Shown here: positions 55,149 to 63,531 of the stretch, piece by piece
Layout of the letters: every line of letters starts with the position of its first letter
Position numbering within the stretch: the stretch's first letter is position 1
NCBI GenBank assembly: GCA_026988015.1
Contig: JALSMA010000016.1
Span: 1-64,000, forward strand
Reading direction: 5' to 3'
Source of the DNA: Desulfobulbaceae bacterium
Lineage (GTDB): Bacteria > Desulfobacterota > Desulfobulbia > Desulfobulbales > Desulfocapsaceae
DNA length: 64,000 nt
Program-made: the position numbers and the translations under genes
Notes under the pieces: generated by a model
Seen by the model: the letters and a program-made list of their open reading frames with translations, nothing else
What the model was told of the DNA's origin: nothing
Databases searched by the model: none

Positions 55149-55319
55149 ATGAAATGTCGAAACTGTTCTGAAAAATTGGAAGTCCTCCGTCAGTGCCGTC
55201 GCATTCGTCTGCGCTGTACCGGTTGCAACAAAGAATATCAGATCCATGAGGTTGCAAGTGACCTCGACGAAGAAACAGAAAAAATTCTGGAGCGCTATAC
55301 AGTTATTATCTACGATTGA
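55149..55319 (+). CDS. Dual-CXXC small protein (56 aa)
   Basis: A 56-residue protein with two knuckles, C3-R-N-C6 and C23-T-G-C26, and a basic stretch between (RQCRRIRLR), then an acidic tail (EVASDLDEETEKILERYTVIIYD). It resembles small dual-CXXC (seleno)proteins found in desulfobacterotal genomes, where one cysteine may be selenocysteine; here all four codons are TGT/TGC. It probably binds zinc or acts in redox. The ATG is four bases after the pyrE stop, so it is likely co-transcribed. Function unknown. Confidence 0.6.
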   Translation: MKCRNCSEKLEVLRQCRRIRLRCTGCNKEYQIHEVASDLDEETEKILERYTVIIYD

Positions 55320-55730
55320 TAGTGCAGTAAAAACTCTTCCCCTCCTTGTTATTTGCCCCTTAAGAAGTGGGGGGGGTGAAACTATGACGACCCTATTATT
55401 CACAAACCCATTGATATAGTAACATATAATAGCTGCACTCAAAAAAAACCAGGCGGCATCACCATCGAACACCCATGGGCTTCATGAAGTAATAATAGAA
55501 TTTTTTATCATTTTTTACAAAACACCACGGAATATATAGGCAAAACAAGACGTGTATTAACAACAGGTTAGCATCAACCCCCATACAATGCCGGAAAAAT
55601 AGGTATTTATACCTATGGTAAAAAAAATTCCTAATGTTAAAATAGAGCAGGATAGTAAAAACACCAATGAAGTGTTATCTGTTCATGCTATAAAGATAAA
55701 TTTTTTTCGTCCCTCAATAAGAGGTAACTG
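55320..55730. other. AT-rich intergenic gap before the PilZ gene
   Basis: About 410 bases. CCCCTTAAGAAGTGGGG near 55356-55375 could form a weak terminator-like hairpin after the dual-CXXC gene. The right half is very AT-rich (55490-55720) and probably holds the promoter for the PilZ gene, but no consensus pair stands out. No gene seen. Confidence 0.4.
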
Positions 55731-56231
55731 GTGATGTTAAGTAATCAACAATATGGGATGAAGGTACAAAAATCTTTTGTGAAAACAAATGATACCGCAT
55801 CGATACGATGTCCAGATTGCGCTCTGGTCAAGAACATTGCCGTTGGAAAATTTCGCAACAACAAGCACACCCTTAAAACCCGATGTAGCTGCGGGTCAAC
55901 CTTTCTGGTTGCCCTTGACTTTCGCAGACATTATCGCAAGCCAACCAAAATAATCGGGATCTACTCTCTTATCGGCCCCAATTCCAGCGGTGGGGGAAAG
56001 ATGCAGGTGAACAACATCTCCCGCAGCGGAGTTTCTTTCACTGTTTCAGGCAGACACACAATTGGTGTCGGCCAGAAAGCACTGCTTCACTTCCAGCTCG
56101 ATGATAAAAACCAGACCGAACTCACCAAAAAGGTGCTGGTAAAAAACATCCGGAACAACAATAATTTCGGCTGTGAGTTTGTCAATCAGACCCAGATAGG
56201 CAAAAACCTAGGCTTCTATCTGCAACCCTGA
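55731..56231 (+). CDS. Zinc-ribbon PilZ-domain protein (c-di-GMP receptor candidate)
   Basis: 166 residues. N-terminal zinc-ribbon-like part with C27-P-D-C30 and C52-S-C54, then a PilZ domain with the RxxxR motif at R65-R69 (RRHYR) and NISRSG at 95-100, the variant of D/NxSxxG; both are the c-di-GMP contact motifs in known PilZ proteins. The two parts join without a linker. GTG at 55731 or the next ATG may start it; GAGGT fits the GTG. It converges with hflX, 12 bases apart. The output partner is not readable. Confidence 0.75.
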   Translation: MMLSNQQYGMKVQKSFVKTNDTASIRCPDCALVKNIAVGKFRNNKHTLKTRCSCGSTFLVALDFRRHYRKPTKIIGIYSLIGPNSSGGGKMQVNNISRSGVSFTVSGRHTIGVGQKALLHFQLDDKNQTELTKKVLVKNIRNNNNFGCEFVNQTQIGKNLGFYLQP

Positions 56232-56243
56232 GCACTCCTCCAG

Positions 56244-57875
56244 TCAGCTCTGCAACAACTTCCCCATCAACGATTGAGCTCTATTGAGAAACGGTCCAAG
56301 TGTGTCAATATCTAACGCGCTGATAACGATCCCCTCTTTTGCGGCCTCCATGAGCAATACTCTGTCATCTTCCACCTGATCCGCCTTATTAAAGAGTTTC
56401 AAACACGGGATCGATCCAATCTCAAGTTGCTGCAACAGTTCATCAACGACCTTCATCTGATCACGAAAGCAGGGATTAGAGAGATCTACGACATGAACCA
56501 GCAAATCAGCCTCTTCCAGTTCCTCAAGGGTTGCCTTAAAAGCTTGAAGCAGTTCAGCGGGCAGTTTTTTGATGAATCCCACCGTATCGGTTATCACAAC
56601 TTCCATATCTTTTGGGAAGCGGAGTCTGCGACTTGTCGGGTCAAGGGTGGCAAAAAGTTTATCCTCTGCCACAATATCGCTTTTAGTCAGGGTATTCAGC
56701 AGAGTGGATTTGCCAGCATTGGTATATCCCACAAGAGACAAAACAGGCAGGTCTTTTTTCCTGCGTCGCGACCTGCGCCGATAACGCTCTTTGCTTACCT
56801 TTTTCAGCTCTTTAGAGAGTCTAGCCAGGCGATCATTGATACGCCTTTTATCTATCTCAAGTTTTGTTTCTCCAGGGCCTCTTGCTCCTATACCGCCCGT
56901 CAGTCGAGACAGTGCATCATCGCGAGATGAAAGTCTGGGCAGCATATACTTCAACTGTGCCATTTCCACCTGAAGTTTTCCTTCACGGCTCAAGGCCCGG
57001 TGAGCAAAAATATCCAGAATAAGCTGCGTTCTGTCAATAACCCGAAGTTCACTGTAATCAGTGATGGAACGAATCTGGGAAGGATTCAGTTCCTGATCAA
57101 AGATAAGCAGGTTGGCTCCTAGCTGCAAAGCCTGGATAAGGATATCAGCAAGCTTTCCCTTCCCAAGAATAAGACGGGGGTTAACCTTACGTCTTTGTTG
57201 CAGTACGGTAGCCAGAACAACCACATCATCAGACCTTGCAAGTTCCACCAGCTCACGCATGGACTCTTCAGAAAGGATCTTCGATTGGCTGCTGACCCCG
57301 ATCAGGATTGCCCTATCCTGGCCGCTTGCAACTTCTTTGGCACTACTTTTTTTACTGAACTCCCCTTCCAGGGCATGAATAAAATTTTCAAAGGAATCTT
57401 TCTGATTGGCCGGGTGTACCGGAGCAAGGAAACCCCAATTTTCACCGTCACGGGTGTCGGGTAACAGGTGCACCGAATGAAGATCTTCGGGTGAACCTTC
57501 ACTGGAGACTTTCAGTACGGAAAGCATATCAAGCCGCAGAAAAAGAAGATCCATAAGATCTTCATCATTGATATCCTCACCGGCGAGATGGGTATGAACC
57601 AGTCGCAGCCCTTTCAAGCGGCCACGGCTTCTAACATGAGAGAGCTGGGGAATCATAATTCCCCTGAAATCACCAACTATAACAGCTTCAATCCTTCCAG
57701 ATCGATGCAGAAGCAGACCGATCTGCCGATTCATGTCAAAAGAGAGCTGACAGAGACTCCGGGCTGTTTCAGGGCTGATAACATCATCCCTGTTTCCCCG
57801 CTTGCCTCCAAGACGCTCCAGCTGTTTCAGCTGACTTTTTTTCAGGCCGCTGGTATTACCGCTGACAAGTGCTAT
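56244..57875 (-). CDS. hflX: GTPase HflX (apparently non-canonical start)
   Basis: Ribosome-associated GTPase. From the first ATG (57734) there are 496 residues, with GVSSQSK, RLILGKGKLADIL, DRTQLILDIFAHRA, the glycine-rich LTGGIGARGPGETKLEIDKRRI, and the G domain P-loop LVGYTNAGKSTLLN, DTVGF and NKAD. The frame continues 47 codons upstream of that ATG with typical HflX N-terminal sequence (LVSGNTSGLKKSQLKQLERL, VISPETARSLCQLS), but contains no ATG, GTG or TTG before a TGA. AGGAG at 57888-57884 stands eight bases before an ATA at 57875, which I take as the probable start. CTG codons downstream are alternatives, as is a shorter protein from 57734. Confidence 0.8.
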   Translation of the reverse strand: MALVSGNTSGLKKSQLKQLERLGGKRGNRDDVISPETARSLCQLSFDMNRQIGLLLHRSGRIEAVIVGDFRGIMIPQLSHVRSRGRLKGLRLVHTHLAGEDINDEDLMDLLFLRLDMLSVLKVSSEGSPEDLHSVHLLPDTRDGENWGFLAPVHPANQKDSFENFIHALEGEFSKKSSAKEVASGQDRAILIGVSSQSKILSEESMRELVELARSDDVVVLATVLQQRRKVNPRLILGKGKLADILIQALQLGANLLIFDQELNPSQIRSITDYSELRVIDRTQLILDIFAHRALSREGKLQVEMAQLKYMLPRLSSRDDALSRLTGGIGARGPGETKLEIDKRRINDRLARLSKELKKVSKERYRRRSRRRKKDLPVLSLVGYTNAGKSTLLNTLTKSDIVAEDKLFATLDPTSRRLRFPKDMEVVITDTVGFIKKLPAELLQAFKATLEELEEADLLVHVVDLSNPCFRDQMKVVDELLQQLEIGSIPCLKLFNKADQVEDDRVLLMEAAKEGIVISALDIDTLGPFLNRAQSLMGKLLQS

Positions 57876-57918
57876 AACAGATTCTCCTGAGGATCAAAAC
57901 ATATCACAAGACCGACCA

Positions 57919-58039
57919 GAAGCTTGTCCGACAAAAGGAACTTCTGTAAAATAAGTGCAGGCATATAACTTATATTCCAAGCATTATTTTTTTGAAATAA
58001 CGAAGACTTTTGGCGAAAGGTCATTCTCGGACAGCTTCC
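57919..58039. repeat. Inverted-repeat element between hflX and the aminotransferase gene
   Basis: GAAGCTTGTCCGACAAAAGG (57919-57938) and TTCTCGGACAGCTTCC (58024-58039) are imperfect inverted ends about 120 bases apart. The aminotransferase stop codon falls at the right end. The interior is AT-rich and non-coding. Confidence 0.4.
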
Positions 58040-59343
58040 TAGTTGCTAAGGTATTGTTTGATGGCAACAGCAATGGTTTCAAAAACTTTGCGAAAGACCT
58101 CTTCATCACGCTCCAGCAGTGTTACCCTGAACCCCTGCAGATCGGTGGCAAAAGAAGTCAGGGGCACCACACAGACCCCGGTGGCGCCCAGCAGGTAGTA
58201 AACAAAACGTTTATCCAACGATGTTCCTTCCGGGTTCACTAAAGCTTCAACCATCTCCCGTACTTCGTTGTTTTCAATGGGCAGTCTCTGGGAATGGGTC
58301 AAAGCACCATCTTCAAAGCAGACACTCATATAAAAAGCGCCATTAGGACGATTGACCAGCACCCCTTTCAAATCCTTTAATGAGTCATAGGCAATATTGG
58401 AAAACTTCTCATAACGGCGGATCCGTTCTTCAAGGTATCCCTGATACTCTGGATGTTGCACAACAGCAGGATACACAGACTGAGGCAGGGTTGTGGAGCA
58501 AACCTCAACCATTTTAGCATTGAGGATGGACTGAACATACTTGGCAAACATGGGATCTTTGTCCCCGTTATAAACTTCAATCCAGCCACAGCGGGAACCC
58601 GGCCAGGGCATCTCTTTGGAAACACCGCGCATGGCAATGGCCGGGACATCCCCTATCACATCGGAAAGGGGTGAAGTCGATGTGCCATTATAAACAATAT
58701 GATGGTACACCTCATCGCAAACGATGAACAGGTCGTACCGCTTGGCAAGTTCAACAATGGACTCGAGAATATGGGTTGGATAGACTGCCCCCGTCGGGTT
58801 GTCGGGATTAATAATCAAAATCCCGGCTACAGCAGGGTTATACTTGATGGATTTTTCAAGATCATCAAGATCAGGATACCAATGATGATTGGGATCGAGG
58901 ATGTATGTGAGCGGTTTATCTCCTGCATGTGCTGCTTCCGCTGAAGAATGGGTGGTATAGCTTGGTGTTGGAACCAAGACGCGAGCAGTTCTTTTCAGGA
59001 ACCCGAATATTTTTGAAATTGCATCACCAAGTCCGTTAAAAAACAGAATATCCTCGGGATCAATCTGGGCACCACCTCTCTTGTTGGTTTCTGCCGCAAT
59101 AAACTCACGGGTGGAAAGCACTCCCCTGGTCGGACAATAGCCATAGGTAGCATCCTGCATGACCGCATCTGAGACAATCTCCTTCATCCAGGAAGGAATC
59201 GCCTCTCCCTTCATGATGGGATCGCCTATGTTTTCCCAGTTGGTACTGAGACCGAGTTTCTGCAGTTTCATGCCAACATTCACGATATTACGAATCTCGT
59301 ATGTCAGCTCACCTGCACCTATATGGACTATATCTGTCCTCAT
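58039..59343 (-). CDS. Class I/II PLP-dependent aminotransferase
   Basis: 434 residues, fold type I. Substrate-side segment NWENIGDPIMKGE near 35, YGYCPTRGVLSTREFIA near 67, INPDNPTGAVYP near 170 (PLP O3' contact asparagine), CDEVYHHIVYNG near 200 and the PLP lysine in RGVSKEMPWPGSRCGW near 237. The family includes aspartate/alanine/tyrosine-type enzymes; the substrate is not readable. The ATG follows GGAGTAAAGTGA. It stands alone between hflX and an NtrC-type regulator. Confidence 0.85.
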   Translation of the reverse strand: MRTDIVHIGAGELTYEIRNIVNVGMKLQKLGLSTNWENIGDPIMKGEAIPSWMKEIVSDAVMQDATYGYCPTRGVLSTREFIAAETNKRGGAQIDPEDILFFNGLGDAISKIFGFLKRTARVLVPTPSYTTHSSAEAAHAGDKPLTYILDPNHHWYPDLDDLEKSIKYNPAVAGILIINPDNPTGAVYPTHILESIVELAKRYDLFIVCDEVYHHIVYNGTSTSPLSDVIGDVPAIAMRGVSKEMPWPGSRCGWIEVYNGDKDPMFAKYVQSILNAKMVEVCSTTLPQSVYPAVVQHPEYQGYLEERIRRYEKFSNIAYDSLKDLKGVLVNRPNGAFYMSVCFEDGALTHSQRLPIENNEVREMVEALVNPEGTSLDKRFVYYLLGATGVCVVPLTSFATDLQGFRVTLLERDEEVFRKVFETIAVAIKQYLSN

Positions 59344-59477
59344 TCACTTTACTCCATTTATATATCGACCAAGGCAGAATCAAGCCCTGTCAGTTCGGCT
59401 TTCTGCATTTGCATTACTCAATTACCACAACACTTCCCTGGAGTCAACCAACGCTCACAACTGTCATTCTCTTATCA

Positions 59478-60830
59478 TTATTCATCATACTTGTGCAGTT
59501 TGTTCTGCAAAGTCTTTCGAGTAATTCCAAGCCTTCTCGCCGCCTCACTCTTATTACCGCCAGTTTCTTCAAGAGTCTTCAGGATCAAGACCTTTTCCTG
59601 GGCCTGAAGCGATGATGACACACTCTCTTTCACATCCTGCCCGGGCGATGCACCCTGTTGCTGAATCGGGAGTGGCAGACTCTTTTCAGTGAGATACTCA
59701 CCCCGCATAAGAATCACGCCGCGTTCAACAGCATTCTCCAGTTCACGGACATTGCCAGGCCAGCGATAATTACACAGCAGATCCATACACTCCGGGGTTA
59801 CCCCAGCCACTTCGCGTCTATTTTTTTTCGCAAATTTATGCACAAAATGATCAACAAGTAAGGGAATATCCTCCCTTCTGTCCCGAAGTGGAGGTACCAC
59901 AACGGTGACCACGTTTAGTCTGTAATAGAGGTCCTCACGAAAATTTCCATTCCTGACTTCCTGCTCAAGATCCCGATTAGTGGCAGCAATAATTCTTGCG
60001 TCAGTATGGATGGTTTCCTCACCACCAACCCGCTGCAGTTCGTGTTCCTGAAGAACCCGAAGCATCTTCACCTGCATAGCCTGAGAAGTCTCACCAATCT
60101 CATCAAGAAAGAGAGTCCCCCCCTCTGCCTGGACAAACTTTCCTTCCCGGCGCTTATCCGCTCCAGTAAATGCCCCTTTTTCATGGCCGAAAAGTTCAGA
60201 CTCCAACAGACTTTCAGCAAGGGCGGCACAATTCACCTTAACAAAGGGCTTATTGCTCCTGTCACTGTTGTTGTGCAACTCCGCGGCGACCAACTCTTTA
60301 CCTGTCCCTGATTCACCATTGATCAGCACCGTGGCCTCCGTGGGAGCCACATAGGATATCATCTCCAGGAGCTCCTGCATCAGCGGCGAGGTACCGATGA
60401 TAGAAGAAGGTCCGAGTTCGACCTTCGTCTCCTGCACCTCATGTTTCCGCTCCTCCACCTGTCTTTTATCCACTGCACGTTCAAGGGTTAACCGTAAACG
60501 ATCAAAATCCAGGGGTTTGGTCAGATAATCATACGCACCATGCTTAATAGCCACAACTGCTGCATCCACAGAGGAATATGCCGTCATAATAATGACCGGC
60601 AGAGCAGGATGGCTGGTATGGATTCTAGAAAAGGCCTCCATACCATCCATCCTGGCCATACGGACATCCATAAGTACAGCGTCGTAAGAGAACTTCTGTA
60701 CCGCTTCAACTGCGGTCCGGCCATCATCAGCCTCCACACACTTCCATCCCCACTCCTTAAACATGGAGCAGAGCATATAGCGATGGACCTGCTCATCATC
60801 GACCACCAAAATGGTTACCTGCTTCGCCAC
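59478..60830 (-). CDS. Sigma54-dependent response regulator (NtrC/ZraR type)
   Basis: 450 residues. Receiver with phosphoacceptor D55 in VLMDVRMARMDG; AAA+ domain with Walker A GESGTGKE near 168, the sigma54-contacting GAFTGA in HEKGAFTGADKR near 217, Walker B GGTLFLDEIGE near 235 and the R-finger segment FREDLYYRLNV; and a Fis-type helix-turn-helix at the end (NKSEAARRLGITRKTLQNKLHKY). It should activate RpoN promoters. GTG start with AGGAGG upstream. No kinase adjoins; it follows the flavodoxin-like gene by ten bases, so they are one unit. Confidence 0.92.
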   Translation of the reverse strand: MAKQVTILVVDDEQVHRYMLCSMFKEWGWKCVEADDGRTAVEAVQKFSYDAVLMDVRMARMDGMEAFSRIHTSHPALPVIIMTAYSSVDAAVVAIKHGAYDYLTKPLDFDRLRLTLERAVDKRQVEERKHEVQETKVELGPSSIIGTSPLMQELLEMISYVAPTEATVLINGESGTGKELVAAELHNNSDRSNKPFVKVNCAALAESLLESELFGHEKGAFTGADKRREGKFVQAEGGTLFLDEIGETSQAMQVKMLRVLQEHELQRVGGEETIHTDARIIAATNRDLEQEVRNGNFREDLYYRLNVVTVVVPPLRDRREDIPLLVDHFVHKFAKKNRREVAGVTPECMDLLCNYRWPGNVRELENAVERGVILMRGEYLTEKSLPLPIQQQGASPGQDVKESVSSSLQAQEKVLILKTLEETGGNKSEAARRLGITRKTLQNKLHKYDE

Positions 60831-60840
60831 AAGCCGCCTC

Positions 60841-61416
60841 CTAGCCCTTCAACTGCTGCAGAGCCCAGGCAATATTCTGCCCCAGCACTTTCATGGTATT
60901 CATACCCTCTTCATCTCCGGCTACTTCTCCTTTTTCACGGCCCATTCCGATGTTCCAATAATTGGATCCAATAACTATCATCTGTCCTATAAGAAAGAAA
61001 TGATTAATAGTATCAAACACATGGATGGCACCAGCACGTCGTGCGGAAACAACAGCAGCACCAAGTTTTCGCTTAAACATATCGTCATTAGCACGACTCA
61101 CCATGCCACAACGATCCATCAGTGCCTTCATTTCAGTTGAGACATCAGCAAAATACGTGGGTGACCCCAGCAGAATAGCATCCGCACCTTTCATTTTATC
61201 CAGACAATCGTTAATACAATCTTTTTCAACAGCACAACGCCCGTCCTTCTTTTCAAAACATTGATAGCAGGCAATACAGCCGCGAACCTCAGTACCGGCA
61301 AGCTGCACCAATTCGGTTTCAACTCCCGCTGCATCAAGCTCTGCCAGGGCAGTACGCAGCAAAAGAGCAGTATTTCCATCTTTTCTGGCGCTTCCGCAAA
61401 AAGCTACAACTTTCAT
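60841..61416 (-). CDS. NADPH-dependent FMN reductase / iron-sulfur flavoprotein-like
   Basis: 191 residues, flavodoxin fold: VVAFCGSARKDGNTALLL FMN loop at the N-terminus and ILLGSPTYFADVSTEMKALMDRC near 88. Between them lies CIACYQCFEKKDGRCAVEKDCINDC (residues about 47-71), a compact cysteine group like the 4Fe-4S ligands of archaeal iron-sulfur flavoprotein. A redox-sensing or detoxifying role is likely. AGGAGCG precedes the start. It is the first gene of a unit with the sigma54 regulator. Confidence 0.8.
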   Translation of the reverse strand: MKVVAFCGSARKDGNTALLLRTALAELDAAGVETELVQLAGTEVRGCIACYQCFEKKDGRCAVEKDCINDCLDKMKGADAILLGSPTYFADVSTEMKALMDRCGMVSRANDDMFKRKLGAAVVSARRAGAIHVFDTINHFFLIGQMIVIGSNYWNIGMGREKGEVAGDEEGMNTMKVLGQNIAWALQQLKG

Positions 61417-61484
61417 ATTCTTCGCTCCTGTAATCGTTACCTTTATATTTTTTAAAACAATTTCAGCCTGCGTTTTTTATACCG

Positions 61485-61823
61485 TATCCTGAATCTTTTT
61501 TCCGAAAAAAACAGAAAAAGATTTTCACATTTGCAAAGGCCTGTGATTAAATGATTATACCTAACAATGTTTTTGATGATCGTACCTGATATTTTTCGTA
61601 ATCATAAATCCGTGAGTGTTCGATGGTGATGCAGCCTCGTTTTTTTTAAACACGTTGGCTACAGGAAACTCCATCAATAGGTTCAAAGAGAACAGGACGT
61701 GTCGGCGACAAACACCCCGAAGGGATGTGGGTAGTTTTTTCAAACATATCTGATCACCAGTTTAACATTTTATTTCAATATGTCATCAAAACAAAACTAT
61801 TGCAAATCCGTCACAGTTTCAGG
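61485..61823. repeat. Non-coding gap bounded by inverted CCTGAATC-type ends
   Basis: CCTGAATC at 61485 and CCGTCACAGTTTCAGG at 61808-61823 face each other; the complement of the latter matches CCTGAATCCGTGACGG in 14 of 16 positions. The 340 bases between hold AATCTTTTT/AAAAAGATT arms near 61491-61526 and only low-grade frames. The whole gap 61417-61849 contains no convincing gene; the promoter of the plus-strand sensor operon should lie at its right end. Confidence 0.35.
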
Positions 61824-61849
61824 GGTAATACACACAGGAGCAAAATCTT

Positions 61850-62752
61850 ATGACCAGAAAAATGAGCCTGCGATCAAAAGCCATTATCGTGTTTTTCATC
61901 ACTGTCTTTCTCATCCTTGGGGCACTTTTCGCCAGCCTTGGAGAGTTGCGTAATCAAGTTCTTCGCAATGAGGCTCAAGCAGTTGCAGACCAGGTGGTCT
62001 CTTTTAGATCCTGGGTAGCAGGGTCCGGCATGGTCTGGGTAAACAAACTCACACCCCAATTCGATGAGTACCTTGCAGTCCACGAAACTGGTGGAAACAC
62101 CCGCTTTTACGGAAAAAACCCGGCCCTCGCCACCCGTGAACTCTCCACTATCGCCAACAAGACATCAACCCGAGCATCATTTACGGTCACAAGTAATAAT
62201 GTCAGACAGAAAGCAAATACTCCAGATGAATTTGAAAAGGCTGCAATCGCAGAATTTACTGCCAACAAGGGAACACAATTTGTAGAAAAATATGAAGGAG
62301 ACTCCTATCGTTATGCCAGGCCCCTGTTTATCAAGGAAGGCTGCCTGAGATGCCATGGCGATCCCGCAAATGCTCCTGCTGCGGTCATTCAAAAATATGG
62401 TAACCAGAAGGCTTTTCATTATAAAGTTGGCGACATTCGGGGAATAATCTCAGTCAAACTCCCCTCCATCGGACCTTCAACAGCACTACAAACCCTGGCC
62501 ACCCCCTTGTCGATTGGGGCACTTATACTTGCATTCCTGATCAACTTTCTCTTTACAACCCGATTTATCTTAAACAGACTTCATAAGTTGACCAAAGACA
62601 CAAAAGCCATTGTTTCCGGAAACCTGGACACACCATTGCTCTACACACCACCTGAAGAATCCAATGATGAGGTAGATCATGTATACCACTCTGTTGATCT
62701 TTTAAAACGCAGCATGGAGCTGGTTGTCAGGAAAATCAAAAGGAAATCCTAA
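61850..62752 (+). CDS. Membrane sensor with periplasmic c-heme (DUF3365/Tll0287-like) domain and HAMP
   Basis: 300 residues. Membrane helix at about 10-30, periplasmic domain of ~185 residues with RFYGKNPALATRELS and a c-type heme site C165-L-R-C168-H169, second helix at about 219-238, then a HAMP linker (NRLHKLTKDTKAIVSGNLDTPL) and a short helical end. No kinase, cyclase or methyl-accepting domain follows, so the HAMP signal must pass to another protein. The domain pair occurs in redox and gas sensors. AGGAG stands before the ATG. The two following genes, on the same strand and close, are likely partners. Confidence 0.85.
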   Translation: MTRKMSLRSKAIIVFFITVFLILGALFASLGELRNQVLRNEAQAVADQVVSFRSWVAGSGMVWVNKLTPQFDEYLAVHETGGNTRFYGKNPALATRELSTIANKTSTRASFTVTSNNVRQKANTPDEFEKAAIAEFTANKGTQFVEKYEGDSYRYARPLFIKEGCLRCHGDPANAPAAVIQKYGNQKAFHYKVGDIRGIISVKLPSIGPSTALQTLATPLSIGALILAFLINFLFTTRFILNRLHKLTKDTKAIVSGNLDTPLLYTPPEESNDEVDHVYHSVDLLKRSMELVVRKIKRKS

Positions 62753-62782
62753 TGTTTCCTTATCGAACCGTCACAAATAATA

Positions 62783-63505
62783 ATGACTGACAAAAGACAA
62801 AACAGCGATCTCCTGCGTGGAGAAGGTGACGGAAGCATTAATGGTATTTCCATCGCCTCTTTCCTGCAAATGCTGGAACAGGAGCGTCACAGCTGCCGGG
62901 TTCAGGTCCAGTCCGTGGACAAAGTTGGATTTCTCTACTTTGAGGATGGAGATCTGATTGATGCAGAACAGGGTCACCTCCATGGAATCGAAGCCGCATA
63001 CACCGTAGTCTCCTGGGAGGAACCCAGTATTGCCCTAGGAGAAGCTATTGCACGACCAAGGCGAATAGAACACCCACTTGGCTATATCCTTCTCAATGCT
63101 GCAAAACATCAAGACGAACAGGCTGAAGAAATGACATCACCCACAATTACATACGTCTCCAGTGAAACAAAAGAGAATAACGATTACCAGACCACAATAA
63201 ACGTACTATCTGGAATTAACGGAATCCGCTATTTCTACCTTCTGAACAGAGCAGGAAAAATTGTCGTACACTCAGCTCCCAATCAGACACTTGGCGAGTT
63301 GATTATTTACTGTATAATAACCAGTAGCAATCTCAAAAAATCCCTACAGACAAAATCCCCCCGTCGAATACACATGCAGATGAAAGACGGTAGTTCATTG
63401 CTCATCATGCCGAAAACAGGAAAGATCCTTGGTATGATACTTGATGCTCACAGTTCTGCATCAGAAGTCACAAGCCAGATAAACACGGGTTTGTCTGTTA
63501 AATAA
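62783..63505 (+). CDS. PATAN (DUF4388) protein with C-terminal roadblock-like region
   Basis: 240 residues. The N-terminal ~110 match DUF4388/PATAN: INGISIASFLQMLEQERHSCRVQV and GFLYFEDGDLIDAEQGHLHGIEAAYTVVSWEEP. The remaining ~100, after an acidic linker, look like a roadblock/LC7 fold (INGIRYFYLLNRAGKIVVHSAP ... GSSLLIMPKTGKILGMIL). Such proteins scaffold small GTPases or two-component proteins in deltaproteobacteria. 30 bases separate it from the heme sensor. No Shine-Dalgarno is clear. Confidence 0.7.
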   Translation: MTDKRQNSDLLRGEGDGSINGISIASFLQMLEQERHSCRVQVQSVDKVGFLYFEDGDLIDAEQGHLHGIEAAYTVVSWEEPSIALGEAIARPRRIEHPLGYILLNAAKHQDEQAEEMTSPTITYVSSETKENNDYQTTINVLSGINGIRYFYLLNRAGKIVVHSAPNQTLGELIIYCIITSSNLKKSLQTKSPRRIHMQMKDGSSLLIMPKTGKILGMILDAHSSASEVTSQINTGLSVK

Positions 63506-63531
63506 ATCCTGCCGGGACTATTATCAATAAT

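Noticed and set aside
61561-61743. A 60-codon minus-strand frame in the gap before the heme sensor
   Set aside because: Lies within a block bounded by repeat ends, no Shine-Dalgarno, composition like non-coding DNA.
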